DNA from: Rhizophagus clarus
Taxonomy: Eukaryota > Glomeromycota > Glomeromycetes > Glomerales > Glomeraceae
Direction: 5' to 3'
NCBI GenBank assembly: GCA_015698045.1
Contig: BLAL01000060.1
Location: forward strand, 188,501-252,500
Length of the DNA stretch: 64,000 nt
The notes under the pieces are model-generated. The model did not search any database. It was not told the DNA's origin and saw only the letters and a program-made list of their open reading frames with translations. Positions 47,197 through 58,129 of this stretch are shown here, piece by piece (position 1 is the first letter of the stretch; the number at the start of each line of letters is the position of its first letter). The position numbers were made by a program, and so were the translations under genes.

Positions 47197-47872
47197 CCTT
47201 TGAAATTGGTTTCACGAGACAACGCAGAAATCTCGTGACTTAGCATCACAGCTGCAGAAAAAGGAAAATGAAGTGAAAGCCAAAGAACAAATAATAATTC
47301 AAAAAGATGAAAAGATAGCAAAATTACTAAAAGAAGGCGGAAAAATGAGAAATTTATTAAATATGGAAAAATTAAAAAATTTTAAAATAAAGAACTCATC
47401 TGAAGAAATTAAGATTAATGATGATCAGATCAAAGGAAGAAAGATCAATGGTTGCAAAAATTATAGAACAAAATCCAAAAATACAGAGATTATCACAGTA
47501 CCTGTTGATCCGATTCTTGAAATTAATATGTCCAATTACAGTAGGAAGATAAGCAAATACACGATATATGATATTCTGAAATGTTTAACAAATGAAGATA
47601 TATACGAAATATTTTAAAGCAATGAAAGTTGGAAATTACAGAAACTTAGTATAAAATAACAATAGAAATATAAAATGATCAAAGTTTCAATCAACTGTAA
47701 GTTATCGCTAGAAGTCTTACATGACTATAAATGCATGACAATATTTCTGAAACATAAAACAGAAGAGATAGCGACTTGTTAGTTCCAAGGATCGTGGAAT
47801 TTACAAGAGATTAAAAAATTCATAGAATACAAATTATACAAAAAGACACTAAGAAACATTAGTCCTACGAAT

Positions 47873-48601
47873 ATGAGAACCTACTGCAAAAAGATACACA
47901 AAGATCACAAAGTGATACGTATAAAAGTATTAATCATAGGTTCAGAAACATTCATAGAAGTAACATTTACTAGTAATGAAGAATTACTTAAAGCGCTAGA
48001 TATGACATCAAAAGACATGTGGATCAGAAAAGAACACATGAAATTTGCAACACATTCTTCACCTGAACAAAACATAACTTTGACATCGAAGACTAAGACT
48101 GAATTTAATAACGAAAGTGATAAAACAACAACAAATACACAGAAAGAAAAAGATAATATAATAGAAGTTACATCAACATCTGATAATAATATGAAGATAG
48201 ATGAACTTTCATTGATTCAAGAAAATTTAGGCATCCTGGAAGAAAAATTTGTATTATATAGATCTATATTAGGATCCAGTAACACTGATTTGCTAAAGAA
48301 TTTATTATGCAAATGCATTAATGATCTTAAATTAACCAGTGGATGAATGATTGATTTTATAGGGCTTTATTCCAAATTGACAGTATACTTAGAAGCGCAT
48401 TTTGCTTCTGAAGAAAATAAAATTAATGCGATGAAGAATTCAAGTATATGGAGAGAATTTGACTACTTAAACAAAATACACCTGTCAATGGATAAGACGA
48501 ATAAGATAGTAGAATTAGAAGAACCTATGATTCCAAGGGAGGAAATAACTATAAGCAAAGAAAAAGAGATAGCAATAGCAGATAAATTCGAATTCCACTG
48601 A
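47873..48601 (+). pseudogene. Coding remnants downstream of the split gene
   Basis: Two adjoining frames, 47873-48346 (157 codons; KVIRIKVLIIGSETFIEVTF, a Ser/Thr/Lys-rich middle, LLKNLLCKCINDLKL) and 48347-48601 (84 codons; FIGLYSKLTVYLEAHFASEE), overlap by zero to a few bases and have protein-like composition. With the coiled-coil frames upstream they may be exons or fragments of one gene whose introns I cannot place. No domain recognised. Confidence 0.4.
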
Positions 48602-48733
48602 GTAAAAATTTTAGATGAAGAAGAATCCAATAAACATAATAAACAAAAGAAGAATCGAAGTGATATGTTATACCGAACAAAATTTGGTACTAAAAGCGTG
48701 AAGAAGGATCAAACATTCAATTAGTGTTCTGAA

Positions 48734-48865
48734 TAGGTCAGATCAATTCAGGTGACCTGTCAGGTTGACCCAAAATATTTGGGTCAGATCATCAAAATTG
48801 TGACCTGACCTCAGATCAGGTCATAGTTTGACTGACCTGATTGACTTGTTTAACCTGAAGTTAAA
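48734..48865. repeat. Transposon-like end with GACCTGA repeats
   Basis: The segment starts TAGGTCAGATCAATTCAGGTGACC and holds about ten copies of (T)GACCTGA or its inverse TCAGGTC(A) in 130 bp, the same style as the subterminal regions of the hAT elements here. I found no second end, so its extent is unknown. Confidence 0.45.
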
Positions 48866-48879
48866 AAACAGTTTTTTGA

Positions 48880-49390
48880 CATTTTTTTTAATTTAAACAC
48901 TTAAAGCTTAAAGGAAAGCATTTTTTTTAATATGAATGCTTAACGCTTAAAAGAAAGCATTTTTTTTAAATTTAAACACTTAATGCTTAAAAAAATGCTT
49001 AAATAAACACATTTTAATATTTTTTTTTTAAATTAAACCGCATTTTTTTTAAAAAATTAAAGCTTTTAAAAAATGCATTTTTTTGGCATTTTTTTTTAAT
49101 CAAATGCTTAAAAAAAAGTTTTTTTAGAAAAAAAATTTAACTGTTTAAAAAAACAATTTAGCATTTTTTTTTAAATTAACGCCTAAAAAAGCACATTTTG
49201 GCATTTTTTTTTAAAAAAAATTAAACGCTTAATTAAACACTTAAAAAAAGCATTTTTTTTAAATTTAACGATTAAGAAAAGAGCTTTTTTTTAATTTAAA
49301 CGCTTGAGAAAAGATCATATTTTTTTAATTATAAATGCTTAAAAAAGCGTATTTTCTTAATAACGTGATTGGAAAAAGCGTTATTTCTGT
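48880..49390. repeat. Irregular AAACGCTTAAAAAAGC repeats
   Basis: Loose units of 30-45 bp with (A)CGCTTAAAAAA(A)GC(A/G) and T runs. They look like the degenerate edge of the regular arrays that follow. Confidence 0.6.
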
Positions 49391-49905
49391 TTCTTTAATT
49401 AAATGCCTAAAACAAGGCAATTTTTTTTAATTAAACGCCTAAAAAAAGGCAATTTTTTTAATTAAACGCCTAAAAAAAGGCAATTTTTTTAATTAAACGC
49501 CTAAAAAAAGGCAATTTTTTTAATTAAACGCCTAAAAAAAGGCAATTTTTTTAATTAAACGCCTAAAAAAAGGTGATTTTTTTAATTAAACGCCTAAAAA
49601 AAGGTGATTTTTTTAATTAAACGCCTAAAAAAAGGTGATTTTTTTAATTAAACGCCTAAAAAAAGGTGATTTTTTTAATTAAACGCCTAAAAAAAGGTGA
49701 TTTTTTTAATTAAACGCCTAAAAAAAGGTGATTTTTTTAATTAAACGCCTAAAAAAAGGTGATTTTTTTAATTAAACGCCTAAAAAAAGGTGATTTTTTT
49801 AATTAAACGCCTAAAAAAAGGTGATTTTTTTAATTAAACGCCTAAAAAAAGGTGATTTTTTTAATTAAACGCCTAAAAAAAGGTGATTTTTTTTAATTAA
49901 ATACC
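49391..49905. repeat. 31-bp tandem repeat (AATTAAACGCCTAAAAAAAGG...)
   Basis: About sixteen 31-bp units. The first five end in AAAGGCAA, the following eleven in AAAGGTGA, a sharp switch that dates two expansion bursts. In the first type GCCT and AGGC arms can pair across the A run; GGTGA breaks the pairing. Confidence 0.9.
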
Positions 49906-50060
49906 TAAAAAATATGGCAAGCTGTTCAAGACAAAAGTCTGCCGCAATTGCAGCAGGTACTTGCTGCTTTTACAGCAGGTATCCGCTGAATTTGTGGCAG
50001 GTACCTGCTACTTTCACAGCAGGTACCTGCTAAATTTGTGGCGGTGTAACGCCTAAGCTG
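49906..50060. repeat. GCAGGTACCTGC palindrome cluster
   Basis: Five variants of GCAGGTACCTGC(T) at about 20-25 bp spacing, two of them perfect 12-bp palindromes (near 50007 and 50019-50030). The patch is far more GC-rich than its surroundings and resembles a transposon subterminal region. Confidence 0.7.
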
Positions 50061-51640
50061 CCACCTTAATGTTAACATGTCATTATTTTTATATGCTTGG
50101 TTCACTTTATTTCACATCATTATATTATTATTATCTCATTATTTTATTACTATCGCGAACTTATTATCTCTATTTCTTATACTCTCGAATATATTTCTGG
50201 TGATACCTTTTTCATTATTACCAGTATTTCCTTTAACACATTTTTTTAATTTTTAAACTGCGATAGTTCTCCTATATTATGCTCTCTTTATCTTTAAATA
50301 AATCATTCAAATATTAATTAACACTCAGGCGAACCACAAGTATATTCAAAATAACTTTTAATAATTAATATTTTCATCTTTATTATTTCATATCTTTTTG
50401 AGAGAACAGAATTAACTGTCGAGCTCTCTAACTGTCAATCTAGTACTACTTTACATAAAGGAAAAATTGAGTCTTTTTATAAGTTTTCAAAAATTAATTT
50501 CTACTATTTTATCCTATTTTCCTAAATTATTAGTTTCTACTATTTCATTCTCCCTTAATTTCGAATGTTAAAATAAATTAAACTAAAAATAAAAATATGA
50601 TGTAATTTGGCGATAGTATGTTTTTGACCGACAAATTATTGGCGATTATTTTCCAAATTAATGTATTTTTTCGCTTAATTTGGAAATTGTTGTGCGATCT
50701 TCAAGCATTTTTTCATGGAAGTGGAAATGCGCAATGTGAACTTTAAAGTTGAAATTTATATAGCTATTTAATTGCAATATGCAATGCAATAGCAATGCAT
50801 ATGCATATGCATATGCATATAGTTATTGCCATAGCGACAGTATATCTATCTATACGCTATTTTTTTAAAAAATAAAAGAAATGATTATTTGTATTATGCT
50901 ATATTGCATCTTTTGATATCATTAGAATAAAATTGCAAATTAAGCTCTCCTGTGCCACTTTTGTTGTTAATTATATTTAACCATCAAGTAAACGATTTTG
51001 CTGCAAAAAATTGATTTTGTCGATCATAATACAGGTAAAAAAAAAAGCCGATCATTTAAAATAGTCACTATTAGTAAATTGTTTTACAGTAAAAAAACTA
51101 TTTTTTTTTGATCGTTTTTAATGAAAAAAACAAATGATTTTTTATATTATTTTTAATAAAAAAATGTTTTATTTTGCAAATAGTTTCAATAAGAAAAAAA
51201 AAATTTTTTTTAATCATTTTTAATAAAAACGATTTTTAATCATTTGTTTTTTCTAATTATTTTTTAAATGATTTCCTTTTAGTCATTATAATAAAAAACA
51301 ATTCAATAGTTTTTAAAAATATTTATATGAAAAAATCGAGTTCAACGGCTTTTTTTAAAATCATTTTTAATTAAAAAGAACAAATTTTTCTTAATCATTT
51401 TCAATTAAAAACACATTTTTTTTAATTATTTTCAATTAAAGAAAAAAATTTCTTTTTTAATCATTTTCAAATAAAAAAAAAATTCTGTTATTGATTTTGA
51501 CGGTAATAAAAAGTAGACCTTAACAATTTTCTTAAAATCATTTAATAGAAAATCTGATTTTAATGGGTTTTTAAAATAATTTTATTGATTTTTTATTAAT
51601 CGTTTAATAAAATAAACTCCAATAAAACATTAAAAGTATG
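50061..51640. other. AT-rich spacer with minor repeats
   Basis: No gene. An ATGCAT microsatellite lies at 50793-50819, and from about 51110 to 51500 there are loose ~40-bp repeats of TTTTTAATCATTTTCAATTAAAAA. Confidence 0.5.
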
Positions 51641-51679
51641 GTTTAAAAACACTTTTTAACGTTATTTTAAAATGAAGTT

Positions 51680-52165
51680 TTTTTTTAAGCGGTTAATTAA
51701 ATCAAAAATGCTTTTTTTAAGTGTTTAATTAAATCAAAACCGATTTTTTTTAAGCATTTAATTAAATCAAAACCGCTTTTTTTAAGCGGTTAATTAAATC
51801 AAAACCGCTTTTTTTTAAGCGGTTAATTAAATCAAAAACGCTTTTTTTTAAGCGTTTAATTAAATCAAAACCGCTTTTTTTTAAGCGGTTAATTAAATCA
51901 AAACCGCTTTTTTTAAGCGGTTAATTAAATCAAAACCGCTTTTTTTAAGCGGTTAATTAAATCAAAACCGCTTTTTTTTAAGCGGTTAATTAAATCAAAA
52001 ATGCTTTTTTTTAAGCGTTTAATTAAATCAAAACCGCTTTTTTTTAAGCGGTTAATTAAATCAAAACCGCTTTTTTTTAAGCGGTTAATTAAATCAAAAC
52101 TGCTTTTTTTTAAGTGTTTGATTAAATCAAAACCGCTTTTTTTTAAGCGTTTAATTTTAAAAGAA
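51680..52165. repeat. 33-bp hairpin repeat (AACCGCTTTTTTTTAAGCGGTT)n
   Basis: Fourteen or so units of about 33 bp, TTAATTAAATCAAAACCGC + T run + AAGCGG. ACCGCTT and AAGCGGT pair exactly, so each unit is a hairpin. Some units have the variant pair ACGCTT/AAGCGT or ATGC/GTGT; in several both arms changed together. Confidence 0.9.
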
Positions 52166-52289
52166 ACGTTAAAATAAAGTTTTTTTTAAGCAGCTTAATT
52201 AAAAAAGTTAAAAACTGCTTCTTTTAAGCAGCTTAATTTAAAAAACCACACGTTTAATTTAAACGTTTCTTTTAAATTAAATGCATAAA

Positions 52290-53330
52290 AAAAAGCTTTT
52301 TCTTTTAATCAAACGCTTAAAAAAAAAGCGTTTTTTTAAACAAACGCTTAAAAAAGTGTTTTTTTAAAATTACACCTAACAAAAAAGGCTTTTTTTTTTA
52401 ATCAAACGTTTTAAAAAGGTGTTTTTGAATCAAACGCTTAAAAAAAGCGTTGTTTTTTTAATTAAACGCCTAAAAAAAAGGCGATTTTTTTTAATTAAAC
52501 GCCTTAAAAAAAAGGCGATTTTTTTTAATCAATTGCCTAAAGAAAAGGCGATTTTTTTAATCAAATGCCTAAAGAAAAGGCGAGTTTTTTTAATTAAATG
52601 CCTAAAAAAAGCATTTTTTTTAATCAAACGCCTAAAGAAAAGGCATTGTTATTTATAATTAAACGCTTGAGAAAAAAGCGTATTTTTTTTTAATTAACCG
52701 CTTAAAAAAAAGCGTATTTTTTTTTAATTAACCGCTTAAAAAAAAGCGTATTTTTTTTTAATTAACCGCTTAAAAAAAAGCGTATTTTTTTTTAATTACC
52801 CGCTTAAAAAAAAGCGTATTTTTTTTTAATTAACCGCTTAAAAAAAAGTGTATTATTTTTTAATCAACCGCTTAAAAAAAAGCGTATTTTTTTTTAATCA
52901 ACCGCTTAAAAAAAAGCGTATTTTTTTTTAATCAAGTGCTTAAAAAAAAGCGTTTTTTTTCAATCAAGCGCTTAAAAAAAACCCATCAAGCGCTTAAAAA
53001 AAGCGTTTTCTTTTTTAATCAAACCCTTAAAAAAGGCACTTTTTCTGATTAAACCGCCTAAAAAAACGTTTTTTTTTAATCAAACGCCTAAAGAAAAGGC
53101 ATTTTTTTAAATTAAACGCTTAAAAAAAAGCATTTTCTTTTTAATTAAACGCTTAAAAAAAGCGTTTTTTTTCAATTAAACGCTTGAGAAAAAAGCGTTG
53201 TTTTTTTAATTAAACGATTAAAAAAGCGTATTTTTTTTTAATTAAGCGCTCAGAAAAAGCGCTTTTTTTGATTAAACACTTAAAAAAGCGTTTCTTTAAT
53301 TAACGCTCAAAAAAAGGCATTTTTTTGTAG
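52290..53330. repeat. Mixed 34-36 bp hairpin repeats (CGCTTAAAAAAAAGCG)
   Basis: About 28 units in sub-blocks: AAACGCCTAAAAAAAAGGCGA (52450-52660), AACCGCTTAAAAAAAAGCGTA (52670-52950, the most regular), and irregular AAGCGCTTAAAAAAAGCG(T) to 53330. Every sub-block keeps a self-complementary pair (GCCT/AGGC or CGCTT/AAGCG) flanking an A run and separated by T runs plus TTAATTAA or TTAATCAA. Confidence 0.85.
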
Positions 53331-53509
53331 TTATCGCCATTTTCAAAATGGTGTATGCTATTTATTCATGATTGAATATTCAAATACCAATATTCGTCCA
53401 ATTTTCATCCATGTTTTGTTCAGTTTTTATCCGGTTTTTGTCCGGTTTTCAGTTTTCTTTTTTTTTTATTCAGATATATCTGCATACATCATTTTGAAAA
53501 CGGCGATAA
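53331..53509. mobile_element. 179-bp MITE-like foldback inside the array
   Basis: The left arm TTATCGCCATTTTCAAAATG plus GTGTATGC (53331-53358) and the right arm (53482-53509) are inverted copies with about three differences over 28 bp. Between them are TCCGGTTTTTGTCCGG-like repeats. Array sequence continues on the far side (53510-53550), so this short element inserted into an existing array. I see no clear target duplication. Confidence 0.65.
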
Positions 53510-53589
53510 ACGCCTAAAAAAAGGCGTTTATAATTAATCAAACGCTTTAGCTTACTTTGCAATAAATATTTAAAATATATTTGTACTTG

Positions 53590-53608
53590 GGGGGGACGAA
53601 GTCCCCCC
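53590..53608. repeat. GC hairpin GGGGGGAC-GAA-GTCCCCCC
   Basis: A perfect 8-bp stem with a 3-nt loop, conspicuous in this AT-rich DNA. It lies within or next to the presumed LTR of the Ty3/gypsy element and could be an RNA structure of the transcript's end; function unknown. Confidence 0.6.
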
Positions 53609-53609
53609 G

Positions 53610-53892
53610 CAAACTGCATATTCTAGTTAATCTAAAAATAAATATAACTTATGACTATTATCGTCCTTTAATTGGACTATTATCCATCGTTCATTATCTG
53701 TCAGTTAAATTATTTCCATCGGTTAAATTGTTTCCTATCGGTTAAATTATTACCCATCGGTTAAATTATTTCCTATCGGTTAAATTATTACCCATCGGTT
53801 AAATTAATTCCCGTCGGTTAAATTATTACCCTTGTAATTATTATGTATTGTACTAATATTATTTTTTTTATTACGTGAATTCTGGCATTACA
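53610..53892 (-). repeat. Probable 3' LTR of the Ty3/gypsy element (left limit uncertain)
   Basis: On the minus strand, after the Pol frame stops (53924), a purine stretch GAGGGAAGGATAGC is followed by TGTAATGCCAGAATTCACG, which looks like a polypurine tract and the TG start of an LTR (53892). Inside are seven or eight copies of a roughly 21-bp unit, (A/T)CCCATCGGTTAAATTAT (53690-53835, plus-strand reading), possible U3 repeats. The second LTR lies outside the window, so the other limit cannot be tested. Confidence 0.5.
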
Positions 53893-53923
53893 GCTATCCT
53901 TCCCTCAACGAATTTGAGTCCCT

Positions 53924-54475
53924 TCAAATCCTAACTATGACTTCAAAATTTCTTCTGTCAATATATTCTTTCAGTAATTCTCCATTGACTGGTGTCTTCA
54001 TTATTTTTCCTTCCATAGTTTTAATTCGATAGGATCCTTTACTAATTATTTCGTGGATATAGTAGGGTCCTTTCCATTTTTCTTCTAATTTTCCAGACCA
54101 TTGTTTTTCTTTGGATGCGTCGTAATATAATACTTTATCTCCGATATTGAATCCTTCTTTGAGTCTTTTTTGATCGTGATATTTCTTTTGATTTTCTTGA
54201 GATTTTTCGATACTTTCTTTCACTTTATTCCTTACACTTGGTAATTCTTCTATTAATCTGGTTATTCTTTCTTTTATAGTCATTACTTTTTCTTCCAAAT
54301 TCAACAAAGTTTTCATCTTTCTTCCGTATATTAAATATCCTGGCTCTATTTTTGTTGAATCATTCTTTTTGGTCCTATAAGCTAATAATATTCCCGGTAT
54401 TTTCAGATCCCAATTCTCAACGTTTCCTACTTTTGCTAATGACTCACATAATGTTTTATTAAACCTTTCTATTAA
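53924..54475 (-). pseudogene. Ty3/gypsy integrase, C-terminal part (split)
   Basis: The frame continues the integrase after the inserted hAT element: LIERFNKTLCESLAKVGNVE supplies the third catalytic residue (Glu of the DDE triad), then ILLAYRTKKNDSTKIEPGYL, the usual HxxPYxLxYG-like segment (here LIYGRKM), and the C-terminal DNA-binding part FNIGDKVLYYD with WKGPYYI (SH3-like, GPY/F module) before TAA 53924. The open frame is intact. The N-terminal half is at 59651-60275; the break lies at the 8-bp duplication TCCATTTG. Confidence 0.92.
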
Positions 54476-54524
54476 TCCATTTGTAGAGATGGTAAAACTC
54501 GACAAACGAGCAGCTCGAGCACGG

Positions 54525-54725
54525 TTTCAAGTTGGCTCACGACTCACTGCTCGGTTCAGTTCTGACCGACTCAGACTGACTCTGAACCGACTCAGACCAA
54601 CTCAGACTGACTCGGACCAACTCGGACCGACTTGAACTGACTTGGATCAACTCGGACCAACTTAGACTGACTCAGACTGACTCAGACCGACTTGGACTGA
54701 CTCGAACCGACTTGGACCTACTTGG
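54525..54725. repeat. Left subterminal GACTCAGACT(C/T)G array
   Basis: Some 20 copies of a 10-11 bp unit (GACT(C/T)(A/G)GACC/TGACT(C/T)GGACC). The inverse array is at 59430-59620, so this is the expected transposase-binding zone. Confidence 0.8.
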
Positions 54726-54954
54726 CCTGGTCAAACTTTGATATTTGTTTATTATTATTATTAATTTTATCAATAAAATACTGTATATTTATTATTCAAT
54801 ACAATTGAATCAAATTATTTTTTGTTTTTAATTGTAATAATTTTATATTATCAAATTGTTTTTGAATTCAATGATAAGTTACATTCTCTTGACTTTGACA
54901 GTAAAGTCAATTCTTTTCTTCTCTTATTCTTGATAATAATTTAGGTTATAATAA

Positions 54955-55235
54955 TTTTTAATGTAAATTCGCATAGATAAACATATGATTATAACCTTTT
55001 TTTAGGAGTACAAGCAAAGGGTAACCTTTTTTAGAATTTTTTTTTTTGAAAATTCGAAGGATAAGCATATGATTGTAACCTTTTTTAAGGGCGCAGATGG
55101 GATAAGCATAATGGTACAAGCAAGAGTAACCTTTTTTAGAATTTATTTTTTTGAAATTGAAGGCACAATTAAGATAGGCATATGATCATAGCCTTTCTTA
55201 GATGCACAATCAAGAGTAACCTTTTTTAAATATTT
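54955..55235. repeat. Short tandem repeat with GTAACCTTTTTTAG
   Basis: Four diverged units of about 65-80 bp share AAGCATATGATTGTAACC, a T run and GTACAAGCAAGAGTAACC. It lies between the left end of the hAT element and its transposase gene. Confidence 0.6.
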
Positions 55236-55832
55236 ATTAAAATCATTTAATTTACATAAAAGGTATTATTGAAAAAAATCATTTTATAATTAATTAAACT
55301 AAAAAAAGAAACAGGTTTCCTTTTTATTTATAAAGTTTACAGAAAAAATATTCGTTCAAATTTAAACCAAACCAAGATTAGAATCAAATTTCCCTTTATA
55401 AAAGGCTGTAATATGTGTACTTCTCAATAAAAAAAACAATTTTCCTTTTATACCTGAATTTTCAATCTGAAACATCTAAATCAGATTAAATATTTACTTT
55501 TAATTAATACTTTTATTTTTAATCCAGAACGTTCAAATCTGATTAAATATTTACTTTTAATTAAATTTTGATTAAACAAAAAAAGCCAATTTCTTTGTAT
55601 TAAAAAGAATCATCTGATTTAACTTAAAACTAAATACGAATCTTTGAAATTGATAAAAAAAAAACAAATTTTTGATTTTGATTAAACTTAACTAAATTCA
55701 AATCAGATCAAAATGAGTCATTCTGAGTAAGATTGAAAATAATAAAAAAATTTTTATATAAAATGCAAAAAAGGTTGGCTAAAAAAAAAAAAAAAATTTA
55801 TAAAATATAAACCTAAAGTTAAATTATCTATT

Positions 55833-57935
55833 ATGGAAGAAATAGAAAAGGAATTATTATCCGAAGAAACAGTAATAAGTGATGATGATGAATATAACCT
55901 TGAATATTTTAATAATAGAGAATACATAAATTTTGATAACCAAGAATGGGATTATGATATCAATCCTAATGAATCAATAAGCCAAATTTTTCAAGGTTCC
56001 GAAACTTCATCTTTAGTAGGAGCAAGCACAGTATGGTTATACTTTGATAAAAATCCTCCTTCTACCCCAGGATTTAATGTTTGTAAAAGATGTTCATTCA
56101 AATACAAAGTGTAACAACTTTACGAAGACATCTTGAAAAACATCAAATAAATGTCCCTACAAAGAAATATACTAAAGTTGTTGAAAATAAAAATCAAGAT
56201 CCATTTGAAAAAAATCAACAAGAAGAGCATGATAATTGTCTTATTCAATGGTTAATTTGTGATTTACAACCATTTATTATAGTTGAAAATTATTATTTTA
56301 AAAAATTTATCAATTTTTTTTGTCCACGCTATACAATACCTAATAGACACAAAGTAAAAGGTTAGGTTTACTTTAATAATTAAATATTAATTTATAATAA
56401 CATTCATATAAATTTTAATTATGTTTTTTTTTTATTAATAGATTTAATAACTGATTCTTTTAATATCCAAAGAAATCAAATCAAAAATGAACTTTGCAAG
56501 ATTGTTGGACGATTTTCCTTGACAGCAGACATGTGGAGCTGTTCAATAAATCAAGAAAGTTTTCTAAGTTTAACATTACACTATATAAATTCTGATTGGA
56601 AATTATGTAATTTTTTACTTGATATAATTCCTTTTAATATTAGTCATACAGGAATAAATATCTCTAATGAGATTATGCGAGTTTTACAAGAATTCAATAT
56701 TTCAAATAGAATTATTGTCTTGACTACTGATAATGAATCAGCTATGGTGGTTTGTGGCCATGAAATTGCTTCATCTTTTGATAATGAATTTTCAATGATG
56801 ACCTTTTCTCATTATCGTTGTGCTGGACATGTATTGAATTTGGGAGTTAAACAAGGCTTAAGACTAGTTGATGCTGCAGTAATTAAAGTACGCAAATTAT
56901 CAAAAACTATTAAAAAATCAACTCGAATTAATAATGCACTTAAGCAATTCTGTGAATTAAAAAAAATTCGTCATTTAAAACCAATTTTGGACATTGAAAT
57001 TCGGTGGAATTCCACATACTATATGCTGAAACGCTTTGTAGAACTTGAACCTGCTTTAAATTTATTAGCAGCTGATGATGAATTAATAAAGTCTCTATGT
57101 CCAATTAATAGTGAATGGACTGCAATTAAGGTAAATAAAACAAATTATATTTAATTTAATAAGAAGTTATGTATTAATTTTTTTGTTAATACTAATTTTT
57201 TCTAAATAGGATACTATTTCACTTCTGGAACCTTTAGAAAAGGCCACAAGATACTTATCAGGAATTTCTTATCCAACAATGGGAGAAATTCGCCTCGTTT
57301 ATATAGGAATACAATCACATCTAAAAAGATTTGAAGAAAATGATAATAATACACAACGAGAAGTAGCAAAAGTAACATCTAGTAAAATTGATGAATATTG
57401 GGAAATAATGGATAAAAATTCAATCACATCAGCAATATTAGATCCTCGTAATAAGCTAGAAATTTTTACAGATGAAACAAATGCTCGTCAGCATATTCAA
57501 ACCATTTATGAAATATATAAAGAGCGTGCCAATTCCTCAAATTCTTCATTTACAGATCAAAAACAACATTCTCCTAAAAGTGCTCGCCAATATTTCTTAC
57601 AACTTCGAAAAGAAACAAGTCAGACACCTGCCAATGAAGTAACTCCAAGTGCAGAATCAGAGAAAACTGAACTGGATTATTATTTAGCTATATTAAATGA
57701 TGAAGAAGCCGATCCACTACTATGGTGGCAGACACATAGCAGTGAATTTCCAACTCTTTGTGAGATGGCGAGGGACTTTTTAACAATTCAAGCCACGAGT
57801 GTAGCATCTGAACAAGTTTTTTCTGTTGCTGGTCATACAATAACTAAAACTCGAAACAAATTATTGCCAGAAACGGCAAGAGCTTCATTATGTATGAAAA
57901 GTTGGATATCAAATAATTTAGTGAAAGAAATGTAA
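55833..57935 (+). CDS. BED-finger hAT transposase, one frameshift
   Basis: Exons: 55833 to about 56100 (acidic N-terminus, then VWLYFDKNPPSTPGFNVCKRCS, the start of a BED zinc finger), 56090-56360 in another frame (TTLRRHLEKH, end of the finger), 56442-57130 and 57210-57935. Introns 56361-56441 and 57131-57209 (81 and 79 nt) are clean GT-AG. Exon 3 has LTADMWSCS (first Asp), IVLTTDNESAM (second Asp), CAGHVLNL and RWNSTYYML. Exon 4 carries the C-terminal dimerisation domain: WWQTHSSEFPTLCEMARDFL, TSVASEQVFSVAGHTITKTR, LCMKSW. It cuts and pastes the element at 8-bp duplications. The only defect is a one-base frame change near 56095-56105 within the finger; a tiny unrecognised intron is less likely. 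Confidence 0.9.
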
Positions 57936-58129
57936 CTAATTTATAAATTTTATGTTTATTGTTATATATATTAATTATTTATTCTTCTAGTATTTTTTTT
58001 TATCAACTATTTATAATAAAGTTTCATATATTAATTAAGTTTCACGTATAAACAATTATTAAACTTTCGTAATTGGTTAATATTTAAATATCAAATAAAA
58101 TGGTTTTTCACTATAAGTATTGAAAAATG

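Larger units (their letters stand above)
44701..47617 (+). pseudogene. Coiled-coil gene split by a transposon insertion
   Basis: ATG 44701 opens a frame (MELLSTGKEFREYLKHEMNL...FFNRLYQKYGRLSQVKEKYF) of 99 codons that stops inside the target duplication at 45000. Beyond the inserted element (45002-47196) the sequence resumes: after CCTTTGAAATTGG the same frame continues as DLASQLQKKENEVKAKEQ, a coiled coil, to TAA 47617. If the element and one duplication are ignored, the two parts lie in one frame separated by a single TGA, so the gene may have been damaged before the insertion or carries an intron there. Product unknown; a gag/ORF1-type retroelement protein is possible. Confidence 0.55.

Noticed and set aside
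49391..52165. CRISPR-like regular arrays
   Set aside because: Units are fully tandem without unique spacers, and the DNA is eukaryotic; these are satellites.
52419..52658. 79-codon frame of repeated FLIKRLKKR
   Set aside because: Translation of the hairpin repeat, with no start or stop context independent of the array.
53590..53608. Rho-independent terminator
   Set aside because: The hairpin is strong, but the DNA is eukaryotic and no T run follows.
53837..53892. A complete 56-bp LTR between TGTAAT and ATTACA
   Set aside because: Too short for an LTR; only the TG-side boundary next to the purine tract is credible.
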